From assembly GCF_021484805.1 (NCBI RefSeq), contig NZ_CP090557.1, positions 3,918,001 to 3,982,000 of the forward strand: 64,000 nt of DNA, written 5' to 3'. The notes under the pieces were generated by a model. The model saw only the letters and a program-made list of their open reading frames with translations, did not search any database and had not been told where the DNA came from. The translations under genes and the position numbers were made by a program. Origin of the DNA: Tellurirhabdus bombi. Lineage in GTDB: Bacteria; Bacteroidota; Bacteroidia; Cytophagales; Spirosomataceae. Shown piece by piece: positions 25,430 to 36,000 of this stretch. Position 1 is the first letter of the stretch, and each line of letters starts with the position of its first letter.

Positions 25430-27757
25430 TTAATTTTTACTGCTTATCTCTTTCAGCGTTCCATCGAGGACGACTGTGGCTCCTTTCCGGGCGGGCAGCG
25501 TAATCACCTGATCGCCATAACGCACCTGTCCGGCATTCCCCAGTTTTGACAGAATCGTGGCCTGTTTCAGGCGACCGCCTTCCCATTCCATCGCCACCTC
25601 GAAACCGCCGCGTGCACAAAGCCCGCTGATGCGTCCCGTGGGCCACGCTTTTGGCAGCGCCGGAAGCAACTGAATTTCGTCCGCGTGACTTTGCAGCAGC
25701 ATTTCGGTAATCCCCGCCGGAGCGCCGAAATTGCCGTCGATCTGGAAAGGCGGGTGATTATCAAATAGGTTCGGTAAGGTCGATTTACGTAAGAGTGCCA
25801 CCAAATTGTCGTGAGCTGCTTCGCCATCCTGCAAACGCGCAAAGAAGTTTACGATCCAGGCGCGGCTCCAACCCGTGTGGCCACCGCCGTTTTTCAGGCG
25901 ATGATCGATGGTTTTACGCGCGGCGGTCAGGAGCTCCGGACTTTTCTGCTTCGTAATCTGCCGACCGGGGTGCAGACCAAACAGGTGCGAAATATGCCGG
26001 TGGCCCGGTTCCGCCTCTTCAAATTCTTCGGTCCATTCCATGATTCGCCCGTCGCTACCGATGCGGGTCGGAGCCAGTCGAGACAGCGTATTGGTCAGCC
26101 GCCGCCGAAACGCCGCGTCAATGTTTAGCTTCTGGCTGGCTTCGATGGTGTTGCTCAGCAGATCACGAATAATCATGTGGTCCATCGTCGGCCCCATCAC
26201 CATCGTGGCTACTTCGCCGGTCTTGGTTTTGAAGGTGTTTTCCGGCGAAATAGACGGCCCCGACACCAATTGTTTCGTGGCCGGATTTTCGACCAGCCAG
26301 TTGGCACAAAATTCGGCGGCTTCTTTCAGAATGGGGTAAGCTACGTTTCGCAGGTGGGTTTCATCGCCCGTAAACAGGTAATGCTCCCACACATGCTGGG
26401 CGCTCCAGGCAAGGCCCATTGGCCACATGGCCCATTGCGTTTGTCCGTAGGGTTCGGTAAAATGCCACGGATCGGTTGTAAAGTGCGCTACCGTGCCCGA
26501 AATGCCGTACATGTCGCGGGCGGTCTTGCGGCCATCCTCTCGTAAATCCCCCAGAAAATCAAAAAAAGGCTCGTGCATTTCCGATAAATTCGTGGCTTCA
26601 GCCAGCCAGTAATTCATCTGGATGTTGATATTAATGTGGTAATCAGCACTCCAGGGCGGGGTCAGCCCATCAGCCCAAATGCCTTGCAGGTTAGCGGGCA
26701 ATCCGCCGGGGCGGGAACTGCTGATGAGCAGATAGCGACCAAACTGGTAATATAATTTAATTAGTTGCGGGTCGGTATTGCCGTTTTGCAAAGCTGTCAG
26801 CCGGGCGTCTGTTGGAAAATAAACCGCGTTGGTGCGGCCTAAGTCCAGGTCAACCCGTTTGAAATAGCGCTGGTAATCGGCAATATGGTCTTTCTTGATC
26901 GCTTCGAACGTACGTTTTTCGGCGGCGGCCAGTTGGGTGTTTGCTGTTGCCACGGGATCGCTGTTGCGGTAATCCGTCGCCGCTGTCAGCAAGAGCGTTA
27001 CAGCGTTGGCTTTACCGACGGAAATGGCCTGGTCGTTGACCGTGACTTCGCCGCCATCATTCAGGACTTTTAACCGCGCCACCATGCGAACGCCGACGCC
27101 ATCGCCAACGTGCTCACTCATCGTGATTTCGCCGTTTTTCACCTCTAGTTTAGCCTTGTTGCCGGGCCGGCTTAACGACAGGTTAAAGCTCAGGGAACCG
27201 GGTTTACTGGCCGTTAACCGAACAACCAGGGCTTGATCCGGCGCGCTGGAAAAAATTTCCCGCTGAAAAGCAACCGACCCAACCCGATAACGCACGCTGG
27301 CCACGGCGGTTTCCAGATCCAGGTCGCGCCGATAATCTGTAATATCGCCTTTCGGGTGCGTCAATTGCAGGTTCAGGTCGCCCAGCGTTTGATAGGTGGC
27401 ATAATCTTTTTTATCCCCCATCATGGTTTTCTCCGCCAGATCTTTCGCTTCAGCGTATTTTCCCGCAAAGAGCAATTGGCGAATTTTTGGCAACGCCCCT
27501 TTGGCCGCCGGATTGACAAAATCGGCTTTTTTTCCGGTCCAGACCGACGATTCATTGAGTTGCAATCGCTCGGTTGTTACGCCGCCAAATACCATTGCGC
27601 CCAATCGTCCGTTTCCCACCGGAAGCGCTTCGTTCCAGGTGGCGGCGGGATGCGTAAACCACAATTTTAACTCGTCAGAAGTTGTGCCCTGACCGGTAGC
27701 CAGCGCACTGTAAATCATACCAAACAGAATCCCAATAAGAGAGCGGAGCAATTTCAT
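25430..27757 (-). CDS. GH95 glycoside hydrolase (alpha-L-fucosidase/galactosidase family)
   Basis: A 775-residue secreted enzyme with a signal peptide of about 22 residues. Family segments are LWFTHPAATWNEALPVGNGRLGAMVFGG and LNESSVWTG near the N-terminus, the (alpha/alpha)6 barrel with GGLPANLQGIWADGLTPPWSADYHININIQMNYW, HVWEHYLFTGD and SGPSISPENTF, and the late FQIDGNFGAPAGITEMLLQS and LLPALPKAWPTG. GH95 includes 1,2-alpha-L-fucosidase and alpha-L-galactosidase; xylan-linked L-galactose or fucose side chains fit the locus, but specificity cannot be read here. It sits between GH35 and uxuA on the same strand. Confidence 0.93.
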   Translation of the reverse strand: MKLLRSLIGILFGMIYSALATGQGTTSDELKLWFTHPAATWNEALPVGNGRLGAMVFGGVTTERLQLNESSVWTGKKADFVNPAAKGALPKIRQLLFAGKYAEAKDLAEKTMMGDKKDYATYQTLGDLNLQLTHPKGDITDYRRDLDLETAVASVRYRVGSVAFQREIFSSAPDQALVVRLTASKPGSLSFNLSLSRPGNKAKLEVKNGEITMSEHVGDGVGVRMVARLKVLNDGGEVTVNDQAISVGKANAVTLLLTAATDYRNSDPVATANTQLAAAEKRTFEAIKKDHIADYQRYFKRVDLDLGRTNAVYFPTDARLTALQNGNTDPQLIKLYYQFGRYLLISSSRPGGLPANLQGIWADGLTPPWSADYHININIQMNYWLAEATNLSEMHEPFFDFLGDLREDGRKTARDMYGISGTVAHFTTDPWHFTEPYGQTQWAMWPMGLAWSAQHVWEHYLFTGDETHLRNVAYPILKEAAEFCANWLVENPATKQLVSGPSISPENTFKTKTGEVATMVMGPTMDHMIIRDLLSNTIEASQKLNIDAAFRRRLTNTLSRLAPTRIGSDGRIMEWTEEFEEAEPGHRHISHLFGLHPGRQITKQKSPELLTAARKTIDHRLKNGGGHTGWSRAWIVNFFARLQDGEAAHDNLVALLRKSTLPNLFDNHPPFQIDGNFGAPAGITEMLLQSHADEIQLLPALPKAWPTGRISGLCARGGFEVAMEWEGGRLKQATILSKLGNAGQVRYGDQVITLPARKGATVVLDGTLKEISSKN

Positions 27758-27798
27758 AGAGCGTTATACATAAGGAATAATCTGCGAAGAAACGCATT

Positions 27799-29424
27799 TT
27801 ACTTATAGCGATATAATGCGAATTTCTGAATTCCATACTCTCCAGCGGGAATTCGGATGTGCCGCCCCTGGTGGTCCTGATCGCCATTTAGACGGCGGCC
27901 CGGCACCCATTTCCCATCGACATAGGTGCCTTCATCCGCACGCAGGATGCCTGCTAGCGGCGCTTCTTTGCGGTCGGAGGTACACGTAATGACAATGCCT
28001 GTACCAGCCGCTGTAAATTCATTCTCACCCGTCTGAATGATCAGGCTGCCCGTTTGTGGCCACTCGTCGTCCTTTGCTTTGGGCGACCAACCCAGCGTAT
28101 AATCGTGCTTTACGGTAAAGATATACCCGCCCAATTTGACTGTATCAACCGCCGTTTTCTTGTCGAATAACACGCCTTCCATCTTCTTTTTGCCCTGATG
28201 AGCCAGGACAACGGGGCTAAGTTGCTCTAGCACGCGATAGCTTTTAGCAATGGGCTCATCAGCCGGTTTGTCGGTCGATTCAATGGAAAACGGCGAAAAT
28301 CCTATGCCCTGATAATGGCCAATGGCGTAAAACACTTTTGCCGCTACCGACGGCTCAAACCGGATTTCCGGGATAAAAAGTGGATTGTCTTTGCGGGTAT
28401 ATTGGTCGTTCCAATGCTTGAAATCGGGGTTGTAAAAATCCGGTGACAGAAAATCAATGGCCGGAGCACCTGCCTTCCAGACGTCGATAATGTGGGGCAA
28501 GGGTCCGCCGCTGGGATAATCCCCGGGCTTGACATTCGGGCGATTAAGGGCTGCATTGACAAACATCGGCAAGGCATAAATCTGCTTACCGGCTTCCGTT
28601 ATTTCGTTGGTATATTGAGCAAAAAACCAGGCAATAAACAGTTCATCCGTAGCCAAACTTTTGCCAAAAACCTCTTCCCAGGTACCGCTCGGTTTAAAAC
28701 CGGTGCTTTTCCAGGCGTCCCGAACGGCCGGCGCCAACTCATTTTTATGCGTTTGTAAATACTGCATCAACCCTTTTGGAACAGACTGCCGGAAAGCAGC
28801 ATTAGCAGCGGGAGAATGGTCGCGGGCGTCGGGCAACATACCGATTTCATTTTCCACCTGGATCATTATTACCGTCTGCTGGCGCTCGTCGGTTTCCCGA
28901 ATGTGCCGCATCAGGGCAACAAACGCTTTCTTATCGGCTTCCAGATTTTCTTTGTTAAACGGCGTCAGAATTTCCTGGCCCTGCCCTTTCCGGTTTTGCG
29001 CCCGGGGAAAGCGCTGCGTATTGGTTTTTACCCAGGCAGGCACGTAGCACGACATGCTGTTTTTCCAGCTACCGAACCAGAGAAACACCACTTTCATCCG
29101 ATGTTCGCGGGCTTCTTTAATCAGGCCATCTACCAGCGTAAAATCAAAGTTGCCTTCCTGCGGCTCCATTAACTCCCAATAGATCGGAGCCAGCACCGTG
29201 TTGACATGCATTTGAGCCAGCCGGGGCCAGATGGGTTTCATATAGCCAAGATCTGACGCGCTGGAATTGCCCAGCTCACCACCCAACATCAGGAAGGGAC
29301 TGCCCTGCACAATGAGCTGCGTTGCATCGCCTTGCTTCTTCAAATGCGGAATGGTGGTACGAGATTGTGAAAATGCCGGAAAGGTTAACAGAAATAAAGC
29401 AAGCCAGGCGTATTTTCGGGACAT
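27799..29424 (-). CDS. GH35-family beta-galactosidase-like enzyme with DUF5597 tail
   Basis: A 541-residue secreted protein (signal peptide ending FPAFSQ, residue 20). The barrel begins PFLMLGGELGNSSASDLGYM and contains NTVLAPIYWELMEPQEGNFDF, the acid/base Glu193 in VENEIGM and the likely nucleophile Glu353 in FIPEIRF. The C-terminal third (about 390-541: HDYTLGWSPKAKDDEWPQTGSL, IQTGENEFTAAGTGI) matches the DUF5597 domain typical of Bacteroidota GH35 members. It may release beta-linked galactose or related sugars from xylan side chains; substrate unproven. It follows a hairpin 22 bases upstream of its start, so it may be only partly co-transcribed with the xylanase gene. Confidence 0.9.
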   Translation of the reverse strand: MSRKYAWLALFLLTFPAFSQSRTTIPHLKKQGDATQLIVQGSPFLMLGGELGNSSASDLGYMKPIWPRLAQMHVNTVLAPIYWELMEPQEGNFDFTLVDGLIKEAREHRMKVVFLWFGSWKNSMSCYVPAWVKTNTQRFPRAQNRKGQGQEILTPFNKENLEADKKAFVALMRHIRETDERQQTVIMIQVENEIGMLPDARDHSPAANAAFRQSVPKGLMQYLQTHKNELAPAVRDAWKSTGFKPSGTWEEVFGKSLATDELFIAWFFAQYTNEITEAGKQIYALPMFVNAALNRPNVKPGDYPSGGPLPHIIDVWKAGAPAIDFLSPDFYNPDFKHWNDQYTRKDNPLFIPEIRFEPSVAAKVFYAIGHYQGIGFSPFSIESTDKPADEPIAKSYRVLEQLSPVVLAHQGKKKMEGVLFDKKTAVDTVKLGGYIFTVKHDYTLGWSPKAKDDEWPQTGSLIIQTGENEFTAAGTGIVITCTSDRKEAPLAGILRADEGTYVDGKWVPGRRLNGDQDHQGRHIRIPAGEYGIQKFALYRYK

Positions 29425-29445
29425 AAGTCGATAGCGTTATATACG

Positions 29446-29477
29446 AAAAGCGGGAACTGTCATTTGTTCCCGCTTTT
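29446..29477 (-). terminator. Hairpin terminator after the GH10 gene
   Basis: A 12-bp perfect stem, AAAAGCGGGAAC with its complement, has an eight-base loop. On the minus strand it is followed by only TTTT of the stem itself. It lies 16 bases after the xylanase stop and just before the GH35 start, so it could weaken expression of the downstream genes. Confidence 0.7.
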
Positions 29478-29492
29478 GCTGATTCTCAATTT

Positions 29493-31106
29493 TTACTGGC
29501 CTTTTAATCCTTGCAGAACCGCAGAATAGGCTGGTTTCTTCTCATAATTCGCATTGAATAGCAGCGGAAAATCGAGCTTTTTCTGGTTCACGACAATCCA
29601 GCTATCGGCATCGGTTACGCCCCAAATGGTGATGCCTGCCCGTTGCGCCGCCGGTACGTGCTTCATGTAAGAGTCAACTACATATTTGTACATCACTGCC
29701 TGATAAGCCAGCGCTTGCGGATTCGATGCCGGATTGAAATCGCCTTTATCCAGTGGATTAGCCCGCACATCCAGCTCTGAAATCCGAACTTTCAGGCCGG
29801 TAGCCGCTAGCTTTTTGAAGGCGTTATCAATTCCCGCGTAGGAGGTATTGACCGAAATGTGCATCTGGGTACCGATACCGGCTATTTTTGCGCCTTTGCC
29901 TTTCAACTCGTTTACATACCCGATCAAGGAATCCAGCTTAACGCCGTTTGATTCGAGATTATAGTCATTGATGTATAGCTCAGCCGCCGGATCTGCCGCC
30001 GCCGCATACTGGAAAGCTTTCAAGCCCCAGTTGCGGCCCAGGTACTGCGACCAGAAGAAAAAGTCGGTTGTACCGGCGGGCACCGTGGTGTTGCTATTGG
30101 TCCGCAAGGCTCCGTTTCCATCCGCCATCGGCTCGTTTACCACATCCCAGGCGTTGATTTTACCTTTGTAATGCGTGACCGTTTTCGTGATAAAATCATT
30201 CAACGCATTATCCACCGCTTTGGCAATTTCAGCGCCCGTAGCCGGTGGTGCCACACTCGGATCGGTCACCGTTACATCGTCGATGAAGTAGGTATTGGCC
30301 GTACTTCCCAAATCGAAAACAACCTGCGTTGCTTCGGCATTGGACGTGATTGTCCAGCTAAATTGTGCCCACTCGGTGCCAATCGTGTAATCGGCGCTGT
30401 ACTGCGGATTCGGCGTTGTCGAGAGGCGCATTTTGCCATTTGCATTCTGCGCTTTTATCCAGAACGAAATCCGAAATTGTTTGCCAACCGGCGTAGCCAT
30501 CGCGGGACTGGCCACCTGCACACTCCAGGGATTTCCGCTGGCGGCAACGGTGGCTTTCAGCGAACGCTGGCCGCCGCGTGATTCGGCCGTGGTGCCGCCC
30601 GTGATGGAGGCCGCTCCGTTCAGTACCGACCAGCCCGTAAAGCTACCGCCCGTTCCCTGCTCGAAATCACCGTTGGTTGCCAGGTTGGTAGCGCCCGTTG
30701 AGCTGGACCCCGCCGTAAGCGTTTTCAAATAGGTGGCGTTCTGGTTTGCGTGCCAGCCCAGCGTATGGCCGAACACTTCCACGCCAGCCGCTGATGCCAG
30801 GTTGTAAATCTGATCCGCCTTGCTAAAGTCAATCGCGCCGTTGTTATTAACCAGGGCACCGTGCTTCATGTGGTAGCCAACCGTAATGGATTTTGCCTCG
30901 CGCAGCACCGTTTCCCGGTATTTGGCATCGTTCACAAACGGCGTATAATCAATGGCTAAGCCCACGGGAAAACTAGCTGCGTTTTTCAGTTCTCCATTCG
31001 TATCCGAGAAATTTCCCAGATTCAGGGTATTAACCTCGTCGGGCTGACAGGCGAAAATCCCGGCACTCAAGCCCAGTACTAGTATATGTTTGAGATGGTT
31101 CTTCAT
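29493..31106 (-). CDS. GH10 endo-1,4-beta-xylanase lipoprotein with inserted CBM
   Basis: A 537-residue lipoprotein, with the lipobox GIFAC giving Cys20. The GH10 barrel starts near 45 and shows GHTLGWHAN (113-121). It is interrupted at about 139-285 by a CBM4/9/22-like beta-sandwich (NLATNGDFEQG, RGGQRSLKATV, YFIDDVTVTDP). It then resumes with NAWDVVNEP (acid/base Glu325), YINDYNLE, GIGTQMHI, RISELDV (nucleophile Glu444) and ITIWGVTDADSW. Cell-surface attachment behind SusC/SusD fits endo-cleavage of xylan before import. GH10 enzymes with a CBM placed inside the catalytic domain are known from Bacteroidota xylan loci. It is separated from susD by a 105-bp stem-loop region. Confidence 0.95.
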   Translation of the reverse strand: MKNHLKHILVLGLSAGIFACQPDEVNTLNLGNFSDTNGELKNAASFPVGLAIDYTPFVNDAKYRETVLREAKSITVGYHMKHGALVNNNGAIDFSKADQIYNLASAAGVEVFGHTLGWHANQNATYLKTLTAGSSSTGATNLATNGDFEQGTGGSFTGWSVLNGAASITGGTTAESRGGQRSLKATVAASGNPWSVQVASPAMATPVGKQFRISFWIKAQNANGKMRLSTTPNPQYSADYTIGTEWAQFSWTITSNAEATQVVFDLGSTANTYFIDDVTVTDPSVAPPATGAEIAKAVDNALNDFITKTVTHYKGKINAWDVVNEPMADGNGALRTNSNTTVPAGTTDFFFWSQYLGRNWGLKAFQYAAAADPAAELYINDYNLESNGVKLDSLIGYVNELKGKGAKIAGIGTQMHISVNTSYAGIDNAFKKLAATGLKVRISELDVRANPLDKGDFNPASNPQALAYQAVMYKYVVDSYMKHVPAAQRAGITIWGVTDADSWIVVNQKKLDFPLLFNANYEKKPAYSAVLQGLKGQ

Positions 31107-31211
31107 GGATAATGTTGAATTGTGAATGAGCGACTGAGTGAATAATAAAGCTGAATGCTACCGCTAGCCGGTTTTATTCACTCATTCACAATTCGCTCAT
31201 TCGCTCATTAA
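31107..31211 (-). repeat. Long inverted repeat between susD and the xylanase gene
   Basis: The 105-bp gap is filled by an inverted repeat: 31117-31130 is the exact complement of 31181-31194 (14 bp), and an inner pair around 31136-31149 and 31172-31183 extends it. The right side also holds short degenerate repeats (ATTCACTC, ATTCGCTC twice). There is no T run, so it looks less like a classical terminator than an RNA structure that could set relative expression or stability of the susCD and xylanase messages. Confidence 0.65.
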
Positions 31212-33074
31212 TTAATAGCCTGGATTTTGGTATTGTGCCTTGTTCGGATCCTGTAAGGCGTCGAGTTGGCTCTGCGGAATAGGGCGCAGCATGTGGAAAT
31301 CCTGCACTTTTGGTGCGGCATCCGGATTGCGCGTTTTCAGGCGGCTTACCAGCAAACCACGAACGGCCAGATCCGGCCAGCGCAGGCTTTCTCCGCACAG
31401 TTCGCGCGCGCGCTCATCCATGATAAAGTCGAGCGTAACCTGTGAGGGCGATGTTACTCTAATCCGCTCATACCGGGCGTTGATCTGTGCTGCACTCAGA
31501 CCGGGACGGTAAGCGGCCCGTCTTTTCAATACATTGATCAGGTCAACGGCTTCGGTTGCTTTGCCGGTTTGCATTGCTGCTTCCGCTAACGTCAAATACG
31601 TTTCAGACAGCTTGCTCACCGGGAACGGACGGCCCGAAGCATCCTGGAAATTGGCGCGTTGTTTAGCGTCGTATTTCTTCAGGTTCGGGTAAAGATTCAG
31701 GGCGCGGTTTGAAGGCAGGAAGAACTGCGATGGTCCGACAATGAAGTAATTCTTCTTCCGTGTTCCGGTCAGGGCTTTGAGCGAGTCGGCCATGCGGTCG
31801 GTTTGCGTCAGATAGATCGCCGTGTCACCGATAGCCAGCCCCATGGTAGCCAGGCTAGCCACGTAGGTTTTGTAGGCATCCGTTCCTGCTGCGTCGTACG
31901 TATCAGCTTTCCAGACCATCCGAAACGAATTATCAAAACGGCTGTCGTTGGTACGGTCCGCAAAAGCTGATTCGAGCAGCCATTTCGTCGGAGCAAAGTG
32001 GCGCAGGGGCCGACCGTATTGCAGCACCCGCGTCGTGAAAATGGTTTTTCCCGCCAGGGCAGCATTCGGGTAGTTGCTCGGCACAGCCTGCTGGTAATTT
32101 GGGTTAAACATGTTGTTCGCAATGTTCACCTTATTGGCAAAATCCGTGCCTGGGCTGGGTGACTCATTGGCGGCGTTGTTCAATGGCATCCGTTCAACTG
32201 AGAAAAGAATCTCCGAATTGTAGTCGTTGCCTTCTTCCATTACCTTACCAAAATCCTGCTGGAGTGCTGTTCCGTACGTTCCCTGGCCGTCGATTAGCTT
32301 CTTAGCATTATCGTAAGCTTTCTGGAAATCATCTCCTTGCTTCACCGGCGAATAACCCCGAAACAGATACACTTTCGCCAGCAAATGGAGCGCTGCCGCC
32401 TGGGAGAGCTTGAAAGCCCCCGCCGGACGAGTTACGGGCAAATTAGCGCTGGCAAAAGTTAAATCCTCAATCATGGTCTGGTAATCTTTGGTCAGCACCT
32501 CGTTGACGGGGAGACGAAAGAACTCCGTCGTCGGAGTCGAGTTGAATTTCAAATCACCGGAACCCAGGTTTACCGGAACCGCGCCAAACTGCTGAACCAG
32601 CAACAGGTAATATTGCGCCCGCAGGTACCGCGCCTCCGCAACGAGAACGGTCTTGGCCGCTTCATTCATCTGAACATTGGGGGCAAAATCGATCACCGCG
32701 TTACACAAGTTAATGTGCCAGAAATTACGGTTCCAGGGCGTTTGAATAGCTCCGTCACTCGCCGTGAGTCCGTAGGTACCTTCCTGGTAGGCGTCGCCGC
32801 TTAGACTCTGGTCGCCCATTGTCCACTCGTCGGTGCCCATGTTGGCAATATCCAGCGCTCCGATGGGACCGAAGTCATAACGAAGGCCCGCGTAAGCCGC
32901 TGTCACGGCACTTTGTAGACCAGTAGCTGATTTAAAATAATCCGGTGTAAAAACGGTGTATGGTTTTTCTTCCAGTATATCGTCTTTACAGCTCATAGGT
33001 AAGACCAGCAAGGCGACAGCCATCAGGACTACGCTTAGTGGACGAACGATAGAGGATTTATAATTCATTTTCAT
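31212..33074 (-). CDS. SusD/RagB-family nutrient-binding lipoprotein (xylan locus)
   Basis: A 620-residue surface lipoprotein with the lipobox LPMSC (Cys29) followed by KDDILEEKPY. SusD landmarks are LQSAVTAAYAGLRYDFG, AKTVLVAEARYLRAQYYLLLVQQFGAVPV, AAALHLLAKVYLFRGY, YLTLAEAAMQTGKATEAVDLINVLKRRAAY and the ending FIMDERARELCGESLRWPDLA, DFHMLRPIPQSQLDAL and YQNPGY. It forms a pair with the SusC gene 20 bp upstream. By locus content it should bind xylan oligosaccharides at the cell surface. The next gene is the GH10 xylanase. ATG at M3 is an alternative start. Confidence 0.95.
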   Translation of the reverse strand: MKMNYKSSIVRPLSVVLMAVALLVLPMSCKDDILEEKPYTVFTPDYFKSATGLQSAVTAAYAGLRYDFGPIGALDIANMGTDEWTMGDQSLSGDAYQEGTYGLTASDGAIQTPWNRNFWHINLCNAVIDFAPNVQMNEAAKTVLVAEARYLRAQYYLLLVQQFGAVPVNLGSGDLKFNSTPTTEFFRLPVNEVLTKDYQTMIEDLTFASANLPVTRPAGAFKLSQAAALHLLAKVYLFRGYSPVKQGDDFQKAYDNAKKLIDGQGTYGTALQQDFGKVMEEGNDYNSEILFSVERMPLNNAANESPSPGTDFANKVNIANNMFNPNYQQAVPSNYPNAALAGKTIFTTRVLQYGRPLRHFAPTKWLLESAFADRTNDSRFDNSFRMVWKADTYDAAGTDAYKTYVASLATMGLAIGDTAIYLTQTDRMADSLKALTGTRKKNYFIVGPSQFFLPSNRALNLYPNLKKYDAKQRANFQDASGRPFPVSKLSETYLTLAEAAMQTGKATEAVDLINVLKRRAAYRPGLSAAQINARYERIRVTSPSQVTLDFIMDERARELCGESLRWPDLAVRGLLVSRLKTRNPDAAPKVQDFHMLRPIPQSQLDALQDPNKAQYQNPGY

Positions 33075-33094
33075 ATTCCGTATGGGTTCTTGAA

Positions 33095-36000
33095 TTAAAA
33101 GCTAAGATTGACACCAAAAATAAACGACCGAGTTGGTGGCGTGCTTAACGAAATGGTCAACGCACGGTTTGGCAGGTTACCGCCACTTTGGATAAATCCG
33201 CTGGTTCCGGTTCCGGTTGGCTCGGGGTCAATGCCTCCCGCTTTCACGTAGGGCGAGAACAACAGGAATGGGTTCAGCGCCTGCACGTATACGCGAATGG
33301 AATTGGTTTTCAGACGATCCAGGATTTTCTTATCGAAGGTATACCCCAGGTTCATGCTTCTGATTTTGACAAACGAGGCATCGTAATAACCCAGCGTTGT
33401 CCAGGCCGTGCTGGCATTTGGCGGGTTAATTTGCGACGAAGGCATCGGGAAGTCATTCGTTGGGTTGGTTGGGGTCCAGTAGTCAACGGCCAACTGGTTG
33501 CGGCGGCCATCGTCGATGGTCAGGTAACCCGCCAAAGGCTGGTGAATGCCGCTCACCAGGGTTCCGCCAATGCGGGCGTAAGCCACAAACGAGAAATCAA
33601 ATCCTTTGTAAGAAAACCGATTGGTCAGACCACCCTGAATCTTGGCTTGTCCGCTACCGATGATCGTCCGGTCGTAGTCTGCATCAATCTTGCCATCGGG
33701 TTTACCTTCCGGACCGCTAACATCCTGCACTTTAATTTGCCCCGGAACCTGACCGTATCTGGCGGCTTCTTCGGATTCGTTAATTTGCCAGATGCCTAGC
33801 TTTTTGTAGTCGTAAATGGCGTTAATCGGGTAACCTACGTGCAATCCGTTGGGAATGTTCCGAACGAAACCATCCTGTAAACCAAGCAGTTTGTTGCGGT
33901 TAAAGAAGAAGTTCAGATCCGTTGACCAGGTAAAACCCGACGATGTTTTAACGTTTACACTGCTCAGGGCTACTTCCAAACCTTTGTTCTCCATCCGACC
34001 AATGTTGGTCGTGAAGTTACCCGGAATTCCCGATGAAGATGGCAGCGCCAGACCGTAGAGAATGTTACGGGTTTGCGCGCTGTACCAGTCCACTGACCCC
34101 GTCAGGCGGTTACCCCAGAAACCAAAGTCAAGCCCGACATTTGTGGTACGTGTATATTCCCAATCCAGCGCTGTGTTTGGCGCCGCATTGACGTAGTAAC
34201 CGCTTTGAATATCCCGACCGTAATTGTACAAAATAGGAACGTTTGTGCTACCGTTTGCGATCGTATTGGTTACACCACCCAACGATGAGTAAGGCGCAAC
34301 AGCCTGGTTCGATGTTTCACCCCAACCCGCCCGTAATTTCAGGTTCGTAATCACTTTGACGGGGCTCATGAAGGCTTCGTTTGCAATGTTCCAGCCCAGT
34401 GATATAGCCGGGTAGTTGTGCCATTTCTGCGCCAGCCGCGAAGACCCATCCCGGCGACCCGTTAGCGTGATCAGGTACTTGTCGTCGTAAGCGTAGTTCG
34501 CCCGGAACATATAGGAAATCAACCCCCAGGTCGATTCTGAACCACTCAGCGTTGGCCGGTTTGTCGAGGATTGTTTGGACTGCCCCAGGTTGTAGAACTG
34601 AATAAAATCCTGGTCGATGGAATCCACCTTCGCGTAGCTGTTATACGTACGATCCGTTTGTCGGCTATACAATCCAGTCAGATTGATCCGGTGCTTTTTG
34701 GCAATGGTTTTTTCGTAGGTCAACAGGTTTTCAATGGTGTAACCATATCCTTCGATGTTGTTAACGCTGGCCGTATTACCGGTACGAACCCGGAAGTAGC
34801 TATCTGCTCCCTGAAACTGCGCCTGTTGTTCCTGGCGGTAGTCCAGACCGATATTCAAGCGGTATTTCAACCCATCAATGATCTGATATTCACCATAAAC
34901 GCTGTTAAAGGTGCGTAGGCGGCGTTTCCGGTCAACCCAGTTGTTATCGTTGTTGTTAAGCAATAATGGACTGTAGGTTCCAGCCTGGTCATCCACGTTA
35001 CCAGCAGGCGACCGAACAATATTGCCATCGGCATCGTAGGCCGGCATCAGCGGACTTAATGCCAAAATTGGAAACATGGGATTCACAAACTGATCGCCGT
35101 TCGTTATGCCTAACGTATTGAGTGTGTTCAGGCCTATACGCAACCGCTTCCCAACCTTTGAGTCAATGGTTGCCCGTAGCGAGAAGCGCGTAAAATCCTG
35201 TCCTGGCAACACGGTAGTTTGTTTAAAATAACCACCTGCCAATGAGAACTGGCTGTCCTGCGTTCCGCCCGATAAGCCAACGCTGTTGTCGGTAATGTAC
35301 CCATTTTTGTACATCAAGTCCTGCCAGTCCGTTGAACGGCCAGTTGCAATCGATTCCAATTCCTGCTGAAAATAGCCCCCGTTAAACGGTGAAATGTCCC
35401 GCAAGGCCCGGTACTGCTCGGGACTATATACTGGATATTTCCGCGCCACGGAGCTAACGCCATAGTATGAATTGACAGTCAGACGGGCCGGACCCGCTTT
35501 GCCCCGTTTCGTAGTTACCAAGATAATACCGTTGGCACCCCGCGATCCGTAAATGGCTGTTGCCGATGCATCTTTCAGAACCTCAACGGATTCTACTTCA
35601 TTTGGATTAATGTCGTTCAGGTTTCCGCCTTCGAACGGAATCCCGTCTAAAACGATTAGCGGGTCGTTGGACCCATTGATGGAGCGCTCGCCCCGAATAC
35701 GAATCTGGGCACCAGCACCCGGCTTGGAACCGATCTGCTGTACCTCCAGACCCGCCGCCCGGCCTTGTAAGGCCTGCTGTAGGTTGGCTACGGGCACTTC
35801 CCGCAAAGCTTCGGAACCAACTGAAGCAACAGAGCCGGTAATGTCGCTTTTCCGCTGCGTACCATAACCGACTACAACCACTTCATTGAGTGATTTAATG
35901 TCCGTAGCCATCTTGACATTGATGGTTGACTGGCCACTAACCGGTACCTCCTGGCTCACATAACCTATGAACGAAAAAACCAGCGTACCGCCGCTATTGG

